From positions 1 through 33,542 of IMG/VR virus record IMGVR_UViG_3300034117_001199: a stretch of 33,542 nt of DNA. One strand, 5' to 3'. A model generated the notes under the pieces. The model did no database searches and was not told the origin of the DNA. It saw only the letters and a list, made by a program, of their open reading frames with translations. Positions 8,220 through 15,565 of this stretch are shown in pieces (position 1 is the stretch's first letter; each line of letters opens with the position of its first letter). The position numbers were made by a program, and so were the translations under genes. This stretch comes from a virus.

Positions 8220-9887
8220 ATGGGATATATAATTGGGATATCGGCTTATTACCACGATTCGTCGGCTTGTTTGTTCAGAAACGGACAACTTATCTTTGCT
8301 TGTGAAGAAGAAAAATTCACAGGTATAAAACATGACCACTCATTCCCAACAAAGACTTTAGAATACATATTTAAAAAATTTAAAATATCTAAAAAAGATA
8401 TAGAGACAATTTGTTATTATGAAGATCCAAAATTAAAAATTAAAAGGGTCATCGATAACATCAAACCACAACTTTTTAAAAACCCATTATATTCCATAAT
8501 GTCATATTTTAATACTCGTAAGAATATTATAAATTTGAATAAAAAATTAAAGGAATACTCAGATAATGTGTTTTTTTCAGAACATCATTTATCACATCAG
8601 TACTATTCATTTTTTACATCTAATTTTGAAAGTTCAATTGTCTTATCAATTGATGGTGTTGGTGAATATGATACATTATCTTTAGGTTTAGGTGATAATG
8701 TTGGGATAGACTACATTTCGATGGCAAAGTATCCACACTCAATTGGGTTATTCTATTCAGCCATGACCTCATTTTTAGGATTTAGACCAAATGAAGGTGA
8801 GTATAAGGTAATGGGTTTGGCACCATATGGTAATCCTGACATATACATAGATAAGGTTAGAGAATTAATTAATTATAAGAACACTAAACTAACGTGTAAT
8901 ATGGATGTCTTCACGTGGAACACATCAAACACACATATGTTTAATGAGAAACTAATAGAGTTGTTAGGTATCGAACCAAGAGTACCGGGTAGTGGAATAG
9001 AACCCCACCATAAAGACCTTGCGGCGTCAGTACAGAAAAGATACGAGGAGTTATTTTTTGAAATTATAAAATCAATTGCAATTATAAACGATAATCGAAA
9101 CCTTTGTTTAGGTGGTGGGTGTGCATACAACGGAACTTTAAATGGTAAGATAGTCAAGAATTCACACTTCAATAACCTATGGATACCACCAGCACCATCT
9201 GATGCGGGATCGTCGATAGGTGCTTGTTTACATTACCTTTCTAAGAATAAAAAATTGAAGGAGAGGGTAAATAAAAATCCATTTATTGGTCCTGAATTTT
9301 ATTATGATGATATATTAGCATCTATTAAAGATAAAAAATATTTTAAATTTAAAAGTGAGGAAAGTTTAATAAGAAATGTTGCGAAATTATTAAACGATGG
9401 TAAAATAGTTGGTTGGTATCATGGTAGAATGGAGTTCGGTGCTAGAGCGTTGGGAAACAGGAGCATATTAGCAAACCCAACTAGACCTGAGATGAAAGAT
9501 AAAATAAATAAAGTTATCAAAAAAAGGGAAGGATTTAGACCATTCGGACCTATGGTGAGTAAAGATAGTCAACATTTATTTTTTAATGTAAGTGATGACG
9601 TACCATATATGAATCAAGTTGTACAAGTTAAACCGGAACATAGAGAAAAATTACCAGCCATTACACATGTCGACGGAAGCGCCAGAATACAAACCGTTTA
9701 TCGGAATACAATTATCAACTTACTATTAAAGGAATTTGAAAAATTATCGGGATATCCCATACTATTAAACACTTCAATGAACATTAAAGATAAGACAATG
9801 GTTTTAACACCTAAAGATGCTGTCGATATGTTTTTTGAAACTAAAATGGACTTCATGGTTATCGGGAATTACTTACTATACAAATAA
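8220..9887 (+). CDS. Carbamoyltransferase, NodU/TobZ type
   Basis: A 555-residue two-domain enzyme. The N-terminal YrdC-independent Kae1-like domain begins G-I-S-A-Y-Y-H-D-S-S-A (H12 and following) and contains the metal-binding HHLSH at 122-126, then LSIDGVGEYD near 142-151 and the Y-K-V-M-G-L-A-P-Y-G block. The C-terminal domain carries the hallmark G-R-M-E-F-G-A-R-A-L-G-N-R-S segment near residues 400-413. These enzymes transfer a carbamoyl group from carbamoyl phosphate, via carbamoyl-AMP, to a hydroxyl of a sugar or small molecule (Nod factors, antibiotics, some glycans). Length is normal for the family. It follows the radical SAM genes closely and precedes genes for sulfate activation, so a glycan or small-molecule decoration role is likely, but the acceptor is unknown. 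Confidence 0.92.
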   Translation: MGYIIGISAYYHDSSACLFRNGQLIFACEEEKFTGIKHDHSFPTKTLEYIFKKFKISKKDIETICYYEDPKLKIKRVIDNIKPQLFKNPLYSIMSYFNTRKNIINLNKKLKEYSDNVFFSEHHLSHQYYSFFTSNFESSIVLSIDGVGEYDTLSLGLGDNVGIDYISMAKYPHSIGLFYSAMTSFLGFRPNEGEYKVMGLAPYGNPDIYIDKVRELINYKNTKLTCNMDVFTWNTSNTHMFNEKLIELLGIEPRVPGSGIEPHHKDLAASVQKRYEELFFEIIKSIAIINDNRNLCLGGGCAYNGTLNGKIVKNSHFNNLWIPPAPSDAGSSIGACLHYLSKNKKLKERVNKNPFIGPEFYYDDILASIKDKKYFKFKSEESLIRNVAKLLNDGKIVGWYHGRMEFGARALGNRSILANPTRPEMKDKINKVIKKREGFRPFGPMVSKDSQHLFFNVSDDVPYMNQVVQVKPEHREKLPAITHVDGSARIQTVYRNTIINLLLKEFEKLSGYPILLNTSMNIKDKTMVLTPKDAVDMFFETKMDFMVIGNYLLYK

Positions 9888-9891
9888 AAAC

Positions 9892-10008
9892 ATGAAAATA
9901 TTAATTCAATGGTTTATAAACAAATATAATGATTATAAACGTAAAAAACGTATAAAGAAAAAAATGGAAGAACTTCGTAAAAGAGACCCGTTTATTTATC
10001 GACATTAA
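9892..10008 (+). CDS. Small basic protein, 38 residues
   Basis: An ATG five bases after the carbamoyltransferase stop opens a 38-codon frame with a hydrophobic start (MKILIQWFINKY) followed by a strongly basic stretch rich in Lys and Arg. An earlier in-frame ATG at 9817 would overlap the carbamoyltransferase by about 70 bases and is less likely. Its stop at 10008 lies just before the promoter at 10012. No family is recognised. It may be a small membrane-associated or nucleic-acid-binding peptide, and it could also be untranslated. Confidence 0.5.
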   Translation: MKILIQWFINKYNDYKRKKRIKKKMEELRKRDPFIYRH

Positions 10009-10011
10009 TAT

Positions 10012-10040
10012 TTGTCTTTTTGGAATATTTTCATTATATT
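10012..10040 (+). promoter_or_regulatory. Sigma70-like promoter (TTGTCT-17-TATATT)
   Basis: A -35 element TTGTCT at 10012-10017, a 17-base spacer and a -10 element TATATT at 10035-10040. The ATG at 10050 would be only a few bases from the expected start of transcription, giving a nearly leaderless mRNA. The same architecture with the same -10 sequence occurs at 25524, 29775 and 31818. Confidence 0.65.
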
Positions 10041-10049
10041 AATAGTATT

Positions 10050-10484
10050 ATGATATATTGGTTAACAGGTCAACCCGGTGCCGGAAAAACAACATTAGCA
10101 AAATATTTGACAGAATACTTTCCGAAAAACAATGTCATCCATATTGATGGAGACGACTTAAGGGATGTCTTTAAAAATAAAGATTATTCCATCACAGGAA
10201 GAAGATTAAACATTCAAAGAGCTCAATACATTGCTCAATTTTTACATAGTAAAGGATATGTGGTGATAGTATCATTAGTTTCACCATATAGAGACCAAAG
10301 AGAGGAATTCAAATTCAACACATCCGTTACTGAAATTTATGTTCACACAACCGAAGATAGGGGTAGGAATCACTTCCATGTTGAGGAATACGAACCACCC
10401 TTGTTGAATTTTATAGATATAGATACAACAATAAAAAACGAAACAGATTCATATTATGAACTGTTAAAAAAATTATCATTATGA
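10050..10484 (+). CDS. cysC: Adenylylsulfate (APS) kinase-like protein
   Basis: A 144-residue P-loop kinase. The Walker A motif GQPGAGKT is at 7-14, D33-G-D-D-L-R is at 33-38 (the APS kinase DGDxxR motif), the N-I-Q-R helix follows at 54-57, and V-S-L-V-S-P-Y-R-D-Q-R at 74-84 matches the family's F-I-S-P-Y-R block. YEPP near 114-117 corresponds to the Y-E-x-P motif. Cellular APS kinases are usually about 170-200 residues, so the lid region is short here. The product PAPS is the donor used by sulfotransferases, two of which lie 4-5 kb downstream. The ATG at 10050 is chosen because an earlier in-frame ATG at 10020 lies between the -35 and -10 elements. The stop overlaps the next gene (ATGA). 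Confidence 0.82.
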   Translation: MIYWLTGQPGAGKTTLAKYLTEYFPKNNVIHIDGDDLRDVFKNKDYSITGRRLNIQRAQYIAQFLHSKGYVVIVSLVSPYRDQREEFKFNTSVTEIYVHTTEDRGRNHFHVEEYEPPLLNFIDIDTTIKNETDSYYELLKKLSL

Positions 10485-10843
10485 GTAAAAAGTACGCGAT
10501 GTACATCGGAAGATGGCAAAATTGGCACAAAGGACATGAATGGTTAATTAACCAACAATTGGAAAAGGGAAAGGATATTTGGGTGGCAATTAGAAACGTA
10601 CCCACAGATGAGAATAACCCAAAAACCGCACAACAAGTGATGATGGAATTGGTTGACACTAAATTCTTTATTGATAATTCACATAAGATCCAAGTATCTA
10701 TTATACCGGATATTGAATCAGTTAATTATGGTAGAGGGGTTGGATATGAGGTTATCTACCACGAACCCCCAACCGACATTGAGGTTATAAGTGGAACTAA
10801 AATCCGTAATGGAGAAATGAATTCAGATGGCAGTACAACGTAA
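10481..10843 (+). CDS. Small HxGH nucleotidyltransferase
   Basis: A 120-residue nucleotidyltransferase-fold protein. The HxGH motif is at 16-19 (WHKGH) after the first strand Y-A-M-Y-I-G-R-W, and ISGTKIR at 103-109 is the C-terminal phosphate-binding motif found in this superfamily, including ATP sulfurylase, PPAT and NMN adenylyltransferases. It is very short, containing essentially only the catalytic core. It overlaps the APS-kinase-like gene by four bases, which suggests a linked reaction; adenylation of sulfate would be an appealing role but ATP sulfurylases are normally much longer, so this is inference. A cytidylyltransferase or NMN adenylyltransferase-like role is equally consistent with the motifs. 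The last 17 bases overlap the next gene. Confidence 0.75.
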   Translation: MSKKYAMYIGRWQNWHKGHEWLINQQLEKGKDIWVAIRNVPTDENNPKTAQQVMMELVDTKFFIDNSHKIQVSIIPDIESVNYGRGVGYEVIYHEPPTDIEVISGTKIRNGEMNSDGSTT

Positions 10844-11042
10844 ACGACATATTGCTAAGACAATATCCTACAGAATTGTTAGTACCTTGATTGGATTTAT
10901 AATAATGTGGTGGATAAGTGGTTCCGTTAAGATTGGGGCGGCGTTCGGTGTTGCTGAACTTGTATATAAACCAATACAATATTACATCCATGAAAGGATT
11001 TGGTATAGGTGGATAAAATTCGGTCTAAAAGATAAAAAATAG
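10827..11042 (+). CDS. DUF2061 family small membrane protein
   Basis: A 71-residue protein matching the DUF2061 pattern: a basic start, K-T-I-S-Y-R-I-V-S-T, a first membrane helix (L-I-G-F-I-I-M-W-W-I), a G-x-x-K-I-G-A-A-F-G-V-A-E second helix, and the closing Y-Y-I-H-E-R-I-W signature. DUF2061 proteins are known to occur beside, or fused to, sulfate-activation genes in bacteria. Here it follows an APS-kinase-like gene and a nucleotidyltransferase with a 17-base overlap, so the three probably form one operon. Its biochemical function is not known; a role in sulfate handling at the inner membrane is inferred from context. Confidence 0.82.
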   Translation: MAVQRKRHIAKTISYRIVSTLIGFIIMWWISGSVKIGAAFGVAELVYKPIQYYIHERIWYRWIKFGLKDKK

Positions 11043-11056
11043 GTATTTATATATAA
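11043..11056 (+). promoter_or_regulatory. Candidate late-type promoter motif (GTATTTATA)
   Basis: The sequence GTATTTATATATAA lies 14-27 bases before the ATG at 11070. Related GTATTTAT motifs occur before the tail-fibre gene (16959) and the second adhesin paralog (23280). No -35 element is visible, as in T4-like late promoters, but the orientation and consensus differ from TATAAATA, so this is tentative. Confidence 0.3.
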
Positions 11057-11069
11057 ACAATAAAATAGC

Positions 11070-12569
11070 ATGAGAACAGTATTAATAGGTTCGGACTTTA
11101 TGTACGATAAGGATGGTAACTTAAAACCCATCGAGATAAATACCGCAGTTGGTTGGGACGGACCTGAAAAAGTGGAAGATGATGAGGATTGTTTAGACCT
11201 AACAAATTTATATCAATTTGTTGAAGATAACAATTTTGATACGATACATTATGTTGGCGATATTGGACCATTACACGTAAAATTATCCGCACATTATAGT
11301 GGTAGTTCTGTTACATACGAATTTCATGGTGTTGGAAGTACATCCATCACAATTCCATATATAGAAGACAGCGAAACAACTTTAATTATTAGAAGTGCAT
11401 ACGACACCACGGCCTTAGTGGACGACACGTATTGTAGGGACAAAATTGAATTTATGAATTTAATTAAAAATTCTTCTTTCGGATCCCAATTCGCTTATAT
11501 TGATGACAATGACACATTGGTGTCAAACATTACAACTATACACGATAACGGAGAACACCCTAATTTTATTTTAAAGTCTAGATTCCCCGGTTATGACAAA
11601 ACAGTTTACCCAAAATTATTTAAAGTAACAACTGAATCCGAATTAGATACTATAATCGAGAACAATGTCACTTCCGAATATTTCTTAATGGAATATCTAT
11701 ATAACCCAAATAAACTATGGGAAGGACATTTGACGGTAATAAGAAGTTTAAACATTTTATTCCCACCAAATTTAGAATCAATTCAAATCGGTCAATATAC
11801 AAAATTGAATCAAAATATGTTACTAAGTGGTGTAACATATGATGCAACCACATTTGAGGTGGATGTGGATTTTAAAGAGAGTTATAGTACAAATCCACCT
11901 AGCGGTTTCCAACCTAAATTGTTGGATACGGACATGGTGGAAATGGCGGACGGAACATTAAAAACCGCATTGGATTTACAAGTTGGCGATGTTATTAAAA
12001 CAATTCAAATCCCAAATGAAAGAGGAACAAGTATAGATAGTTATATTTCCTCCGAGTTTGGACTTACATACGAAGCGTTAGCATCAAATGCGATATATAC
12101 GAGCAATATTGTAACCAAGAAACAAAAAGTCAATACTTTAACATTTGTAAATGAATTAACATTTGAAGATGGTAGTACTTGGGAAGATACGATGGGTTCA
12201 AAGTATTTGATAGATAGGGAAGGTGTAATTATTTTTAGATCATTATTTAACATAATTCCTGGAGATGTTGTTTTATTATTAGACACAACTGATAATAATA
12301 TAAATTTCGTAAGAAAAACGGTTACATCAAACATTCAAGTAAAGAGAGTATTTTCCGGTTGGTACATATCAGTTGAAACTGCAATGTTATTCTTAACTAA
12401 AACATCTGGATCAACTAATAACGAATCCTTTGTTTCAATTGAACATAACCTTTTTAGTTGTCCGAGTTGGGCCTGTATAAACGCTTGTTGGGTTACATGT
12501 GCATCATGCCCCAAAAATATGTCTTGTACTGGTTCGTGGGGAACTTATTATTGTCAACCAGTATGTTAA
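11070..12569 (+). CDS. ATP-grasp-like / degenerate Hint-domain protein with Cys-rich tail
   Basis: A 499-residue composite protein. Residues 10-27 (YDKDGNLKPIEINT) look like an ATP-grasp metal-binding strand, and 165-235 (FILKSRFPGYDK, YFLMEYLY, GHLTVIRSLNILFP) resemble other ATP-grasp blocks, but the order is unusual and the match is weak. From 283 a Hint-like fold begins (MVEMADGTLK, LDLQVGDVI) and ends near 458-460 with the Hint-type H-N (SIEHN). The catalytic Cys expected at its first position is absent (PKLLDTD). After H-N comes a tail with eight cysteines (464, 469, 473, 477, 480, 486, 495, 499). The cysteines could bind metal, form disulfides, or be a modification substrate. It sits alone between two modification-gene blocks. 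Function unknown; a virion-associated protein is possible. Confidence 0.7.
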   Translation: MRTVLIGSDFMYDKDGNLKPIEINTAVGWDGPEKVEDDEDCLDLTNLYQFVEDNNFDTIHYVGDIGPLHVKLSAHYSGSSVTYEFHGVGSTSITIPYIEDSETTLIIRSAYDTTALVDDTYCRDKIEFMNLIKNSSFGSQFAYIDDNDTLVSNITTIHDNGEHPNFILKSRFPGYDKTVYPKLFKVTTESELDTIIENNVTSEYFLMEYLYNPNKLWEGHLTVIRSLNILFPPNLESIQIGQYTKLNQNMLLSGVTYDATTFEVDVDFKESYSTNPPSGFQPKLLDTDMVEMADGTLKTALDLQVGDVIKTIQIPNERGTSIDSYISSEFGLTYEALASNAIYTSNIVTKKQKVNTLTFVNELTFEDGSTWEDTMGSKYLIDREGVIIFRSLFNIIPGDVVLLLDTTDNNINFVRKTVTSNIQVKRVFSGWYISVETAMLFLTKTSGSTNNESFVSIEHNLFSCPSWACINACWVTCASCPKNMSCTGSWGTYYCQPVC

Positions 12570-12596
12570 TAATCTTATTAAATAAATTTAAATAAA

Positions 12597-12686
12597 ATGG
12601 CAAAAATTATAACAAACACAGATATTAATACATTAAATACCACAATGACAACGATAGGTAATTTAATTTTAACGGCAAATAGTTAG
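12597..12686 (+). CDS. Possible 29-residue peptide
   Basis: A short frame of 29 codons begins 27 bases after the Hint-protein stop, behind an AT-rich leader (TTTAAATAAA), and ends in TAG. The peptide is rich in Thr, Asn and Ile and has no cysteine. It fills most of the 140-base gap before the first oxygenase gene. No family is recognised. Its position in the middle of a block of modification enzymes makes a precursor or regulatory peptide imaginable, but coding potential cannot be judged from one sequence. Confidence 0.35.
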   Translation: MAKIITNTDINTLNTTMTTIGNLILTANS

Positions 12687-12709
12687 TACAAAATCAAATA
12701 AACTATTTT

Positions 12710-13243
12710 ATGATACATTTCATACCAAATATTCTTACGGAGGATGAGTGTAAATACTTAACGAACCAATTTGACATTGAAAGAAAGTATGAAAACTCAA
12801 CTGATGGTGAATACTCTGGAACAAATGTATCATACGGATTCTCACCTTCATTTGTATTTAATACCTATTTAAATAAATTAAAATCAAAAGTATTAGAATA
12901 TAATAGTAATTTTGACGATTTACTTAATGTAAACACGTTTGTTAGGGAGTATGTAAACACCTCGACATTAAAAAAACATTTAGATAGAAAAGACATTAGT
13001 GTTACTATGTCTATATGTTTAGAATCCACAATAAATAAGGAATGGCCGTTATGTGCGGAAATTGAAAGTAAGGAGTATTGTTTCAACACAAGTGTCGGGG
13101 ATGGTATTTTATTATTTGATGCGGATAAAATAACACATTGGAGAGACTATTTAGAATGTTCAGAAAATGAAAGAGTTGTCCAATTTTTTTTACATTGGAA
13201 ACCTTCCGATTATGTTGCCAAAAAAACAAAATCATTATTATAA
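12710..13243 (+). CDS. 2OG-Fe(II) oxygenase 1
   Basis: A 177-residue protein with the double-stranded beta-helix iron site: H90-x-D92 (KKHLDRKD), a distal H143 (ITHWRD) and the 2-oxoglutarate-binding R155 (ERVVQFFLHW). It opens with F-I-P-N-I-L-T-E-D-E-C, the usual start of the prolyl-4-hydroxylase-like subgroup in phages. Such enzymes hydroxylate proteins or small molecules using 2-oxoglutarate and oxygen. It is followed after 11 bases by a second oxygenase of different sequence, so the pair may act on related substrates. It ends KKTKSLL, a C-terminal pattern shared by the next six genes. Confidence 0.82.
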   Translation: MIHFIPNILTEDECKYLTNQFDIERKYENSTDGEYSGTNVSYGFSPSFVFNTYLNKLKSKVLEYNSNFDDLLNVNTFVREYVNTSTLKKHLDRKDISVTMSICLESTINKEWPLCAEIESKEYCFNTSVGDGILLFDADKITHWRDYLECSENERVVQFFLHWKPSDYVAKKTKSLL

Positions 13244-13254
13244 AAAGATAAATT

Positions 13255-13836
13255 ATGCCATTTACATATACAATAGAGCCCGCCTTTTTAACAAAAGAAG
13301 AATGTAATCAAATATTAGATTTTTCATTAAAAGAATTGGAATTAGTGCCTTCAAAAATCGTTAGTGATTATATGGACGGTAACGTTAATACAGATGTTAG
13401 AGAATCAAATCAAGTATTTTACCCTTATTATAAAAAATTTCCATTTTTATTAGAAAAAATGAGTGAATTATTAAATAAACATATTTTTGTGAAAGGGTTT
13501 GATTTAGATTTTGAAGAAAGTCAATTTCAGTTTACTGAGTACCATCCGGGTGGACATTTTGATTGGCATAGAGATGGTCATGCGAAAAAAATAACGGATT
13601 ATGATAGATATTGCTCACTGGTTATACAACTAAATGATGAATACGATGAAGGTGATTTACAAATAAAAGATAATCAAAATGAAACACTAACAGTTGAAAA
13701 GGGTACAGGAAATTTAATATTATTCTTATCAAATATCGAACACAGAGTGGTACCAGTAAAAAGTGGGATTAGATATACGTTAGTTAATTGGGTAAGATTA
13801 AAACAAAAAAAAGATTATAAAAAAACATTATTATAA
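13255..13836 (+). CDS. 2OG-Fe(II) oxygenase 2 (PKHD/prolyl-hydroxylase type)
   Basis: A 193-residue oxygenase. The block Y-H-P-G-G-H-F-D-W-H-R-D (96-107) supplies the iron ligands H105 and D107, with distal H163 (IEHRVVPV) and 2-oxoglutarate-binding R173 (GIRYTLVNWVR). This matches the PKHD-type/P4H-like hydroxylase family well in both motif order and spacing. The role would be hydroxylation of a protein or small molecule; the substrate is not indicated. The gene stop is one base from the next ATG. The extra basic end after VNWVRL, closing KKTLL, lies beyond the conserved fold. Confidence 0.9.
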   Translation: MPFTYTIEPAFLTKEECNQILDFSLKELELVPSKIVSDYMDGNVNTDVRESNQVFYPYYKKFPFLLEKMSELLNKHIFVKGFDLDFEESQFQFTEYHPGGHFDWHRDGHAKKITDYDRYCSLVIQLNDEYDEGDLQIKDNQNETLTVEKGTGNLILFLSNIEHRVVPVKSGIRYTLVNWVRLKQKKDYKKTLL

Positions 13837-13837
13837 T

Positions 13838-14155
13838 ATGAAATTAAATTTTAAAGAAATAGTAACCGCCTGGTACAATGTCTTAAATCATACACTTGAA
13901 CAACAGGAATTGGCTGAAAAAAGATTTAATATATGTTTAGAATGTCCATCTAAAAAAGAGATATTCGAAGGTAAAGAATGGTCTTTTCAATGTGGAGAAT
14001 GTGGATGTCCATTAAAGGCGAAGATTTATACAGAATCAACATACCTTATTAGGGCTGGATCATGCCCACTTGGTAAATGGAAAGAAGTTGAAATGGAATA
14101 CCTTGATAAACACAGCGGTAACATTAAATATAAAATCAAAAAAACATTTCTTTAG
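13838..14155 (+). CDS. Zinc-ribbon-like small protein
   Basis: A 105-residue protein with cysteine pairs C33-x2-C36 and C52-x2-C55, plus C57 and C76, a typical zinc-ribbon layout. The N-terminal 30 residues are helical and polar. Small zinc-ribbon proteins of this shape are common in marine phage genomes next to oxygenase genes, but no function is established. It begins one base after the oxygenase stop and ends in KKTFL, with a TAG stop eight bases before the next ATG at 14163. Confidence 0.7.
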   Translation: MKLNFKEIVTAWYNVLNHTLEQQELAEKRFNICLECPSKKEIFEGKEWSFQCGECGCPLKAKIYTESTYLIRAGSCPLGKWKEVEMEYLDKHSGNIKYKIKKTFL

Positions 14156-14162
14156 TCATCAT

Positions 14163-14828
14163 ATGGCAACTATTTGGACATTCGGAGATTCATTCACTGC
14201 GGGAGACGGGTGTGTAGAGAGCCTCGCAATTAGGGACGGTGAATTTAAATATTACAATGAATATAAAGAGTTGGATAGTGATATTTGGCCAAATATATTA
14301 GGTAAAACTATTGGTTGTGATGTAAAAAATTTAGGTAAAAGTGGAGCAAGTAATGATTACATTTTAGATTCTATTATTGATAATTTTAACATGATGGAAT
14401 CCGACGATGTGGTAATAATTGAGAAGACATTTTACCAAAGATTCGATGTTCCTAAATTAAATAGTAATGAATTTCATACACAATATGGTGAAGGACTTTA
14501 TTCACTTTCTATTGATTTAAAAACAAATAAATATAAAAAAGACAAATTGGAAATTGAAACAATATTGAATTATGGTTTATTATTTGCCGATAATCAACTG
14601 TTCAAGGAAAGACAGAATAAACGATTTGAGTTTCTTGAGACGTTATTAAAAACAAAGGTAAGTAAAATTTTATTTTGGGATGTTGATAGTGATTTAAGAA
14701 AATCAATTGAAACAATAGGACAACACACCGAGGGTAAAATAAAAGATTATCATTTTAGTTTTAATGGCCATAAAACATTTAGTGATTTTTTATATAAAAA
14801 ATTATACACCAAACCCTCACTAATTTAA
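14163..14828 (+). CDS. SGNH/GDSL hydrolase 1
   Basis: A 221-residue SGNH-hydrolase-like protein. The catalytic-Ser block TFGDSFTAGDG starts at residue 6, giving S10 as nucleophile. A conserved Gly region follows (N-L-G-K-S-G-A-S-N-D-Y), matching block II/III with the oxyanion Gly and Asn. Near the C terminus, F-N-G-H occupies the place of the D-x-x-H dyad, although the acidic residue is less clear. These enzymes hydrolyse or transfer acyl groups on glycans. The ATG at 14163 is preferred over an upstream in-frame start at 14070, which would bury the start inside the zinc-ribbon gene and add 31 unrelated residues before the first strand. It ends KPSLI. Confidence 0.78.
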   Translation: MATIWTFGDSFTAGDGCVESLAIRDGEFKYYNEYKELDSDIWPNILGKTIGCDVKNLGKSGASNDYILDSIIDNFNMMESDDVVIIEKTFYQRFDVPKLNSNEFHTQYGEGLYSLSIDLKTNKYKKDKLEIETILNYGLLFADNQLFKERQNKRFEFLETLLKTKVSKILFWDVDSDLRKSIETIGQHTEGKIKDYHFSFNGHKTFSDFLYKKLYTKPSLI

Positions 14829-14833
14829 ATTAA

Positions 14834-15565
14834 ATGTTAGTAGATAAAAAATTTATTTTCATAAGTTTACCAAGATGTGCGTCGACGTCATTTATGATTA
14901 CATGTCTTAAAAACAAAATACCATTGGAACATTTGAACCCAAACCATGATAATCAGTTAAATAACATAATTGATTGGGAAAAAATGAATAATGAAGAGTT
15001 GGCTGATAGTTTAGTTCATGCGCATGAACCATTATATAAGTTACAGGAGAAATTTGGGGTGAATAATCAAATCATTTCAATAAGACGAAACAAATATGAT
15101 AGGTTTTTATCTTTATGGAAACATATTATAGATGAATTACATCGAGTTGGGAAACTTGATATTGCGGACATATTTTCAAAATTAACAACTAACGATATAT
15201 TTGATAATATTACACCTAATGACATTTATAATTCGGAAAATAGATATAAAGTTATTGATGATTTTTTAACTAAATTAGAAATATTAAAAGAGGAATCCTA
15301 CACTAAAAATATGTTAGACATATTGTTTACACCTGTAGTTGAACTTACAAATAATGACCCAAACATTATTTGGTTTGATATTAATAATTTGGGAGAATTA
15401 GAAAATTGGGTGTCAAAAAAATTAAATAGGGAGTTTAAAATGGAAAAGATAAACTCAAGTAAACATTTTAATTCTGTAATTGAAATCAATGATGATTTTA
15501 AAGAGAAATATGATAATCTCTATAGAGAATTTGAAGAAAGAAAAACGAACAAAACTATAATATAA
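14834..15565 (+). CDS. Sulfotransferase-family protein 1
   Basis: A 243-residue protein. The 5'-phosphosulfate-binding loop is F-I-S-L-P-R-C-A-S-T-S (9-19), and the 3'-phosphate-binding segment is R84-R-N-K-Y-D-R-F-L-S93. Both are the defining PAPS-binding elements of the sulfotransferase family. An H-A-H-E-P block near 62-66 may contribute the catalytic base. It is next to a second sulfotransferase-like gene with no gap, and an APS-kinase-like gene for PAPS synthesis lies 4.4 kb upstream. The acceptor could be a phage or host-surface glycan or a protein. It ends KTNKTII. Confidence 0.82.
   Translation: MLVDKKFIFISLPRCASTSFMITCLKNKIPLEHLNPNHDNQLNNIIDWEKMNNEELADSLVHAHEPLYKLQEKFGVNNQIISIRRNKYDRFLSLWKHIIDELHRVGKLDIADIFSKLTTNDIFDNITPNDIYNSENRYKVIDDFLTKLEILKEESYTKNMLDILFTPVVELTNNDPNIIWFDINNLGELENWVSKKLNREFKMEKINSSKHFNSVIEINDDFKEKYDNLYREFEERKTNKTII

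Noticed and set aside
9817-9891. Longer version of the 38-residue ORF starting at 9817
   Set aside because: It overlaps the conserved end of the carbamoyltransferase in another frame; ATG 9892 fits the gene junction.
10020-10049. ATG 10020 as start of the APS-kinase-like gene
   Set aside because: It lies between the -35 and -10 elements and the added residues do not belong to the kinase fold; ATG 10050 gives the correct N terminus.
14070-14162. Upstream start for SGNH hydrolase 1
   Set aside because: It would overlap the zinc-ribbon gene extensively and add a non-homologous 31-residue extension before the first strand.
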